Shown in pieces: positions 7,394 to 12,106 of a DNA stretch of 12,106 nucleotides (the first letter of the stretch is position 1; every line of letters begins with the position of its first letter). The DNA is from Chitinophagaceae bacterium. GTDB lineage: Bacteria > Bacteroidota > Bacteroidia > Chitinophagales > Chitinophagaceae. The stretch is from NCBI GenBank assembly GCA_019747455.1, contig JAIEQT010000293.1, positions 1 to 12,106 of the forward strand, in the 5' to 3' direction. The translations under genes were made by a program, and so were the position numbers. The notes under the pieces were generated by a model that was given only the letters and a program-made list of their open reading frames with translations, was not told the origin of the DNA and ran no database searches.

Positions 7394-9535
7394 ATGAAAC
7401 AAGAAACAAAGAGATACCTCATTACCGCAGCATTACCCTATGCCAATGGTTTGAAACATATTGGTCACCTTGCCGGTGCCTATTTACCAGCAGATACCTA
7501 TGTACGTTATTTACGTGCTCAGAAAAGAGATGTAGTATTTGTTTGTGGAAGTGATGAGCATGGAACTGCTATTCCGATTCAGGCTGCTAAAGAAGGAATT
7601 ACGTCGCAGGAAATGATTGATAAATATCATCCTATCATCGCTCAGAATTTTGCTGATCTTGGTATTTCCTTTGATATCTATCATAGAACAAGTGCTCCGA
7701 TTCACCACGAAACAGCAAGGGCTTTTTTTGAGAAATTGAATAATGCTGGTGAGCTAATTACGAAAGAATCAGAACAATATTTTGATGAAGCTGCCAATAG
7801 TTTTTTAGCCGATAGATATATAAAAGGCACTTGCCCCAATTGTAGTAATCCGGGTGCTTATGGTGACCAATGCGAAAATTGTGGAAAGAGTTTGAGTCCT
7901 GATGAATTAATAAATCCGGTGAGTACGCTCAGTGGCAATGCGCCTATTAAAAAAAATACAACACATTGGTATTTACCTTTAGATAAACATGAAAGTTTTT
8001 TGAAGGAATGGATTGTTGGTGAGCATGGAAACGATTGGCGATCGAACGTAGTTGGACAATGTAAAAGCTGGATAGACGGGGGTTTGCAGCCGCGGGCTGT
8101 TACGCGTGATTTAGATTGGGGAGTGAAACTTCCTTCCAACGTAAAAGGTGGTGAAGGAAAAGTTTTATATGTATGGTTTGATGCACCCATCGGATATATT
8201 AGTGCCACCAAACAATGGGCATTAGATAATGGAAAAGATTGGAGACCCTATTGGGAAGATGCAGGTACCAAGATGGTTCATTTTATTGGAAAAGATAATA
8301 TTGTATTTCACTGTATTATTTTCCCCGTAATGCTAAAATTATATGGTAATATTTTACCCGATAATGTACCGGCAAACGAGTTCATGAATTTGGAGGGAGA
8401 TAAAATGAGTACCAGTAGAAACTGGAAGCTAGAGATGCAGGATTATATTGATGATTTTATAAAGCCGGAAAATGGCGGCACTCAAATGGCTGATGTGTTG
8501 CGCTATTATCTCACGCAAATTGCACCGGAGAGTAAAGACAGCGAGTTTACCTGGAAGGGTTTTCAAGACGCCAACAATAGCGAGTTGGTAAGCATTTTTG
8601 GAAACTTTATCAATCGTAGTTTGGTATTAATGCATAAGCTTTGTAAGGGTAAAGTTCCACCATTACATACAACTATACTCGATGATCTAGATCGGGCAAC
8701 AATAGAAGCGATTAGTGCAGCGAAAGATAGGATCACTCATTTACTGGAGGAATATAAATTCAGAGATGCCCTTTTTGAAGTGATAAACTTGGCTCGTACC
8801 GGAAATCAATACATGCAGAAGAAGGAGCCGTGGATTATAGCGAAGAGACAGACGGTAGACGGTGAACTATTGACCGTAGATCAGCAGTTGATCGATAATT
8901 GTTTGCATATTTGTTTACAGTTAACAGCTAACCTTGCTATTCTTATCAATCCGTTCCTTCCCTTTACCGCTAAGAAAATTTGTTATTTATTAAAAGTGGT
9001 TGATAAGATATTGGATTGGGAGAATGCGGGTAGTATGAAACTATTGAGTGTAGGATACAGTCTTCGAGCTCCGGAATTATTATTTAGAAAAATTGAAAAT
9101 GAAGAAATAGAAAAACAAGTGGAGAAGTTAAAAACAGCGAGTGAAGCCAAAGGTCAGGAGTTACGGGATACGGGTTCCGAGATACGAGTTAGTGATATTA
9201 AAATTAAAAATGAGATTCAGTTTGATGATTTTGCAAAGATCGATTTGAAAGTGGGTACCATAGTATCAGCAAAAAAAGTAGAGAAAGCAGATAAGCTCTT
9301 ACAACTACAGATTGATTTAGGTTTTGAAACAAGAACAATCGTTTCTGGAATTGCAATGCATTTTAAACCGGAAGAGATTATTGGTAAACAGGTTACTGTG
9401 GTTGTTAATTTAGCCCCTCGTAAAATGAGGGGAATTGAAAGTAATGGTATGATACTGATGGCGGAAGATGCTTCCGGAAAATTATATTTCATTCAGCCTT
9501 CCACTACTATCGATAATGGAAGTGGTATTAGTTAA
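7394..9535 (+). CDS. metG: Methionyl-tRNA synthetase with C-terminal tRNA-binding domain
   Basis: Class I aminoacyl-tRNA synthetase that charges tRNA-Met in the cytoplasm; 713 residues from the ATG at 7394. The HIGH motif is at residues 22-25 (KHIGHL), and KMSTS at 337-341. A four-cysteine zinc knuckle (Cys147, Cys150, Cys160, Cys163) lies in the connective peptide. The alpha-helical anticodon-binding domain spans roughly 385-560. A C-terminal Trbp111/EMAPII-like tRNA-binding OB domain (about 610-700) begins at DDFAKIDLKVGTI. The frame is open upstream to 7331, but those 21 residues are not part of the family and overlap the neighbouring promoter. A weak promoter-like TGGCTTTG lies at 7365-7372. 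Two short patches of 7-bp tandem repeat sit in the frame, encoding residues 486-495 and 590-598; the latter falls in the linker before the OB domain. The last four bases overlap the converging gene. Identity certain. Confidence 0.98.
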   Translation: MKQETKRYLITAALPYANGLKHIGHLAGAYLPADTYVRYLRAQKRDVVFVCGSDEHGTAIPIQAAKEGITSQEMIDKYHPIIAQNFADLGISFDIYHRTSAPIHHETARAFFEKLNNAGELITKESEQYFDEAANSFLADRYIKGTCPNCSNPGAYGDQCENCGKSLSPDELINPVSTLSGNAPIKKNTTHWYLPLDKHESFLKEWIVGEHGNDWRSNVVGQCKSWIDGGLQPRAVTRDLDWGVKLPSNVKGGEGKVLYVWFDAPIGYISATKQWALDNGKDWRPYWEDAGTKMVHFIGKDNIVFHCIIFPVMLKLYGNILPDNVPANEFMNLEGDKMSTSRNWKLEMQDYIDDFIKPENGGTQMADVLRYYLTQIAPESKDSEFTWKGFQDANNSELVSIFGNFINRSLVLMHKLCKGKVPPLHTTILDDLDRATIEAISAAKDRITHLLEEYKFRDALFEVINLARTGNQYMQKKEPWIIAKRQTVDGELLTVDQQLIDNCLHICLQLTANLAILINPFLPFTAKKICYLLKVVDKILDWENAGSMKLLSVGYSLRAPELLFRKIENEEIEKQVEKLKTASEAKGQELRDTGSEIRVSDIKIKNEIQFDDFAKIDLKVGTIVSAKKVEKADKLLQLQIDLGFETRTIVSGIAMHFKPEEIIGKQVTVVVNLAPRKMRGIESNGMILMAEDASGKLYFIQPSTTIDNGSGIS
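8851..8881. repeat. Degenerate 7-bp tandem repeat inside metG
   Basis: Heptamers GACGGTA (8851), GACGGTG (8858), AACTATT (8865) and GACCGTA (8872), then GAT at 8879, keep a 7-base period with GAC at the head of most units. They encode residues about 486-495 (QTVDGELLTV), an apparent small loop just after the conserved KEPW of the anticodon-binding domain. The repeat is short and partly decayed. Confidence 0.5.
9161..9188. repeat. 7-bp tandem repeat inside the metG linker
   Basis: Four heptamers follow each other without gaps: TTACGGG (9161), ATACGGG (9168), TTCCGAG (9175) and ATACGAG (9182), with consensus WTACGRG. The next bases (TTAG) begin a decayed fifth unit. The patch encodes residues 590-598 (LRDTGSEIR), in the hydrophilic linker between the anticodon-binding domain and the C-terminal tRNA-binding domain, where extra residues should be tolerated. 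Confidence 0.65.
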
Positions 9536-9536
9536 C
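9531..9536. other. Shared stop-codon palindrome of two convergent genes
   Basis: GTTAAC supplies the TAA of metG (9533-9535) and, on the other strand, the TAA of the seven-helix protein gene (9534-9532). The coding regions overlap by four bases, so there is no spacer and no room for a conventional intergenic terminator for either operon. Confidence 0.9.
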
Positions 9537-10311
9537 GAGCAATAAAAGGTTGTGCATGGATAGCTTGGTATGCAGTAAATAAAACAAAAAGAAACCAAAT
9601 TGCAGAAACAAGATGAACGTAAAAAATTGCTCTTTTCGTATCACTAACTTTCTTACTAATGAAATAGCCTGCTAAGGGAATAATTTGCAGCGCATGCATC
9701 CCAAAAAAATGAGCTACACGCAAATCACCGAATAGGGTACTCCAATTCAATATGGGTAATCCTACCCCTCCCATTTCGCCTCCTACATTATGAGAATTAA
9801 CCGCGCTCATATATCCTCCAAAAAAACTGAATATAACAAAAAGAAGAAGTCCGAGTTGAATCGATCTCGCATAAGATTTATTAATCGAAAACTGTTTTTG
9901 TTGAAAAAAACGAATGGTTAATATTAATGTGGAAGTTGTAAGCCAAACAATAAAAACACCCATTAGGCCATATAGGACACCTCCGGCTAAGTCTAACTGA
10001 TTAAAGTGAGAGCGGGTACCTCGAAAAGCTTGTATAGCAATCACACTATTTTCAAAACTCATTACAAAAACAGCAAGCAAAGAAAGTTTTTTTACGCTAG
10101 CTTTATTTTCTACATAATACAATAGCCAAGATAGCGTAAGTAAATAGATACCTGTACTTAAGAAAAATTTAATTGGTTTGATCATGGCATTTACGCCCAG
10201 AATTACTGTAGTATCAAAAAAAGCGTAGATAGATAATAAAAACGCACAGCCCAGAAAAATAAAACCTGTAGTACTGGTTAGTTTATTTCTATGAAAAAGT
10301 TCTTTAATCAT
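9532..10311 (-). CDS. Seven-helix membrane protein of unknown function
   Basis: A 259-residue inner-membrane protein, last gene of the GMC oxidoreductase operon. About seven hydrophobic segments are visible (near 12-31, 45-65, 76-95, 111-133, 150-170, 198-218 and 230-250). Conspicuous polar residues lie in or beside them: Glu87, Gln94, the RGTRSHFN block at 97-104, NSHN at 172-175 and DLRVAHFFGMHALQ at 196-209, with His201 and His206 close together in one helix. Such positions could bind a quinone or heme, but that is speculation; there is no CxxCH. The start overlaps the end of the ABA4-like gene by eight bases, implying translational coupling. The stop overlaps the metG stop in a GTTAAC palindrome. 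I do not recognise a named family. Confidence 0.85.
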   Translation of the reverse strand: MIKELFHRNKLTSTTGFIFLGCAFLLSIYAFFDTTVILGVNAMIKPIKFFLSTGIYLLTLSWLLYYVENKASVKKLSLLAVFVMSFENSVIAIQAFRGTRSHFNQLDLAGGVLYGLMGVFIVWLTTSTLILTIRFFQQKQFSINKSYARSIQLGLLLFVIFSFFGGYMSAVNSHNVGGEMGGVGLPILNWSTLFGDLRVAHFFGMHALQIIPLAGYFISKKVSDTKRAIFYVHLVSAIWFLFVLFTAYQAIHAQPFIAR

Positions 10312-10735
10312 GCGCCTGCAAAGATTTTTTTTTGATGGTATTTACTACGATGAACAATACATATCCGATAGGCCCGAACATAAAACAAAAGGGCAGGACA
10401 AGTGTATACAACCATCTAGATATACCCGCCGCTATTGATCTACGAACAATATAAGCGCCTACAAATAGATCAAAGGCTAAATAATGGAGCCAACCTGCGG
10501 TAACAGCGGTATCGTCTTGAAAAAGTACTTTCACATTTGCAAGTGTACTGAAACTATCGGGCTTAAAGTTGCCAATACCTTGTATAATGAGAATGGTATA
10601 CACAACTGCTAATAGCAATATGATACCGTTTAAAATAAAAGCTTGGCTATACTTCCATGTTGGCAGAAAAACAAGGAGAATCCACCCCAACAAAACGAAA
10701 CTACTAGCTAGTGAAAAAATCGTAGCCATGGTCAT
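10304..10735 (-). CDS. ABA4-like (DUF4281-type) membrane protein
   Basis: A 143-residue protein with four hydrophobic segments (about 6-24, 31-52, 82-97 and 109-131). It shows the hallmarks of the ABA4-like/DUF4281 family: a WLHYLAFDLFVG block at 82-93 followed by a hairpin with LPFCFMFGPIGY (114-125). The plant founder ABA4 is needed for neoxanthin synthesis in the chloroplast; the role of the bacterial members is not established, so no reaction is assigned. A second ATG two codons downstream is an alternative start. The gene lies three bases after the stop of the subunit-3 gene and overlaps the next gene by eight bases, so it is part of one operon with the GMC dehydrogenase. This context suggests a part in a membrane redox process rather than carotenoid work, although no carotenoid gene is visible here either way. 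Family assignment is from motif recall and is fairly secure. Confidence 0.8.
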   Translation of the reverse strand: MTMATIFSLASSFVLLGWILLVFLPTWKYSQAFILNGIILLLAVVYTILIIQGIGNFKPDSFSTLANVKVLFQDDTAVTAGWLHYLAFDLFVGAYIVRRSIAAGISRWLYTLVLPFCFMFGPIGYVLFIVVNTIKKKSLQAHD

Positions 10736-10738
10736 ATA

Positions 10739-11407
10739 CTAAGGTTTATTATCATAACTAACACATTCTTTTAATTCTTTGTCGGAATAAGCTATTTTAT
10801 ATTGTTTGAGTACATCATCCGGTACGCCGTTCCATTGATTAGGAACATTGCCTTTGTAGTCTAAGTCTTTAACACCTATTTCTGAAGTATAAAAGCCGGT
10901 TGTTACCAAATCGCGCATACGATTAAAAAAAGCTACGCCTTGTGCTAATTCTTTTTTCGCTTTCTCAGGATAGGCAATACTATCTACCACTTCAATTTGT
11001 TCATTGTTATTGCAAGCGGTAAATGTTTTATTATATAACTTCAAACAGTGTAAATCAAGCCAACGAAGTCCGCCTCTTAAGGGTGTTTGATGAGAAGGCA
11101 TATCTTTTACAATAAACTCAATAAAATCAGGAACTTTTGCATCAGTAGCACTTCCACTAATATCGTCTTTTGGAATAATGATATCAGATAAAACAGTGAT
11201 TGTTGCCATTTCTTCTTTTGTAAAGAAGTTAGGTTCTGTTTTTTGTTTAACAGCATGATCTTTTTCCTCTTGCATACGATCCGCATCAATTGAAACATCT
11301 GCTCCATTAGCAATTGCTTTTTTATCGGCATTGGTACAGGCTTCCACCAATACGCCGGCACCAACAGATCCTATCAAAAGCGTTTTGAGTGATTTTCTTC
11401 TGTCCAT
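10739..11407 (-). CDS. Gluconate 2-dehydrogenase subunit 3 family lipoprotein
   Basis: A 222-residue protein of the gluconate 2-dehydrogenase subunit 3 family, the small partner of membrane-bound GMC flavoproteins. The N terminus MDRRKSLKTLLIG carries a twin-arginine motif (RRKSLK, residues 3-8). A hydrophobic stretch then ends in LVEAC with Cys24 as the likely lipidated residue, so it is probably a Tat-exported lipoprotein; Glu at the -2 position is unusual for a lipobox. The family core starts at FFTKEEMATITVLSD (61-75) and includes GSATDAKVPDFIEFIV and the GVAFFNRMRDLVTTGF block. The partner flavoprotein is encoded two bases upstream, and such pairs usually fold together and travel through the Tat pathway together. 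The small subunit has no redox centre of its own; it probably stabilises or escorts the large subunit. Assignment is very secure at family level; the sugar or alcohol substrate is unknown. Confidence 0.92.
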   Translation of the reverse strand: MDRRKSLKTLLIGSVGAGVLVEACTNADKKAIANGADVSIDADRMQEEKDHAVKQKTEPNFFTKEEMATITVLSDIIIPKDDISGSATDAKVPDFIEFIVKDMPSHQTPLRGGLRWLDLHCLKLYNKTFTACNNNEQIEVVDSIAYPEKAKKELAQGVAFFNRMRDLVTTGFYTSEIGVKDLDYKGNVPNQWNGVPDDVLKQYKIAYSDKELKECVSYDNKP

Positions 11408-11409
11408 AT

Positions 11410-12106
11410 TTATAGATTTTGCTTTTTCATTTGATCAATGATATATTCACTGGCGCGCATACTTAGTGCTAATATCGTCCAGGTAATATTTTTATCGGCT
11501 TGTGATACAAACTGACTTCCATCAACACAGAACAGCGTTTTGCAATCATGAGCCTGGCTCCATTTATTTAATGCCGATGTTTTTTTATCATTACCCATAC
11601 GTACGGTTCCGGCTTCATGAATTATATTTCCGGGATTAGATAAGCCATAATTATTAGAGGCATCATCATCACCTCCCCAGGTAATTACAGCACCCATTTC
11701 GTGCATAATTTCTTTGAAGGTTTCCTTCATGTGTTTAGCCTGTTTTATCTCATAATCAGAATGACGGGTATTAAATCGTAATACCGGAATACCATATTTA
11801 TCAACTACATTCGGATCGATTTCACAGAAATTTTTTATATCAGGTACAGATTCTCCTCTACCTGCCATACCTACTCCTGCTCCGTAGAAAAATCGAACAT
11901 CTTCTTTGAGCGATGCACCGTAACCACCTGCTTCTTTCTTCTTCCCATTCACTAAATATTTTCCGTTCATACCTTGCATACCCATGCCGAATCCATAGGC
12001 CGGCTGACTCATCCCGCCCCAATATTCAATATGATAGCCGCGGGGGAAATCTAATTTTTTATTATCGAGCCACCAAGGTGTGTATACATGCATTCCTCCT
12101 ACTCCA
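11410..12106 (-). CDS. GMC-family FAD oxidoreductase, C-terminal part
   Basis: The C-terminal 231 residues of a GMC oxidoreductase, a FAD enzyme that oxidises alcohols or sugars. The frame is open through the right edge, and the ATG at 12093 is internal: residues GVGG precede it in frame and the FAD-binding N terminus is missing. The visible part is about 40 percent of a usual 560-residue member. It contains the C-terminal substrate-domain signature HEAGTVRMG, whose His is the usual active-site base, and later VDGSQF and KNITWTILALSMRASEYI, where Asn takes the second active-site position (His or Asn in the family). The gene is followed two bases later by the subunit 3 gene, which marks it as a membrane-associated dehydrogenase rather than a secreted oxidase. 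The substrate cannot be read; gluconate, glucose, fructose or sugar alcohols are all possible. Confidence 0.93.
   Translation of the reverse strand, partial: GVGGMHVYTPWWLDNKKLDFPRGYHIEYWGGMSQPAYGFGMGMQGMNGKYLVNGKKKEAGGYGASLKEDVRFFYGAGVGMAGRGESVPDIKNFCEIDPNVVDKYGIPVLRFNTRHSDYEIKQAKHMKETFKEIMHEMGAVITWGGDDDASNNYGLSNPGNIIHEAGTVRMGNDKKTSALNKWSQAHDCKTLFCVDGSQFVSQADKNITWTILALSMRASEYIIDQMKKQNL

Noticed and set aside
7316..7402. N-terminal extension of the exported S66 protein to ATG 7402
   Set aside because: It would bury the signal peptide behind 29 non-conserved residues and overlap the start of metG.
7858..8211. Open minus-strand frame of 117 codons within metG
   Set aside because: It is antisense to the zinc knuckle and catalytic region of MetG; the open frame is a by-product of codon use.
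11107..11364. Open minus-strand frame of 85 codons within the subunit 3 gene
   Set aside because: It is in another frame of the same strand, overlapping a gene with clear family motifs and a Tat lipoprotein signal.
1..12106. tRNA, rRNA, CRISPR, insertion sequence or prophage features
   Set aside because: Nearly all sequence is coding, spacers are under about 100 bases, and none holds a cloverleaf, spaced direct-repeat array, transposase or terminal inverted repeats.

Overview
The window looks like ordinary chromosomal DNA of a member of the Bacteroidota, most likely a Chitinophagaceae-like organism. Base composition is AT-rich throughout. Short spacers carry matches to the Bacteroidota promoter element TAnnTTTG. 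Several genes appear to start at GTG or TTG without a clear Shine-Dalgarno sequence. The gene set (Kup, MetG with a C-terminal tRNA-binding domain, a GMC dehydrogenase paired with a gluconate 2-dehydrogenase subunit 3 protein) also fits. I see no rRNA, tRNA, CRISPR array, transposase, phage gene or attachment site. No gene-free stretch exceeds 300 bases.

Layout from left to right. Bases 1-1566 (-) hold the N-terminal 522 residues of an exported protein of unknown function; it runs off the left edge. It is divergent from kup (+), a potassium transporter. Two tandem, paralogous, membrane-anchored alpha/beta hydrolases follow on the + strand. They face two tandem S66-family LD-carboxypeptidases on the - strand, one exported and one cytoplasmic. 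Between the converging pairs lies an inverted repeat made of 8-bp units. The S66 pair is divergent from metG (+), which carries two small patches of 7-bp tandem repeat inside its reading frame. metG converges on, and overlaps by 4 bases, a four-gene - strand operon that enters from the right edge. In transcription order this operon encodes a GMC oxidoreductase (N terminus missing), a Tat-type lipoprotein of the gluconate 2-dehydrogenase subunit 3 family, an ABA4-like membrane protein and a seven-helix membrane protein.

How the genes may work together: the S66 pair probably trims murein peptides in two compartments. The right-hand operon probably encodes a membrane-associated flavin dehydrogenase whose two small membrane proteins stand where a cytochrome subunit might be expected; that functional link is inference. 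Nothing here is clearly a new defence or mobile system. The most unusual items are the GMC/ABA4-like/seven-helix operon, the periodic short repeats at 5331-5389 and inside metG, and the two tandem paralog pairs.
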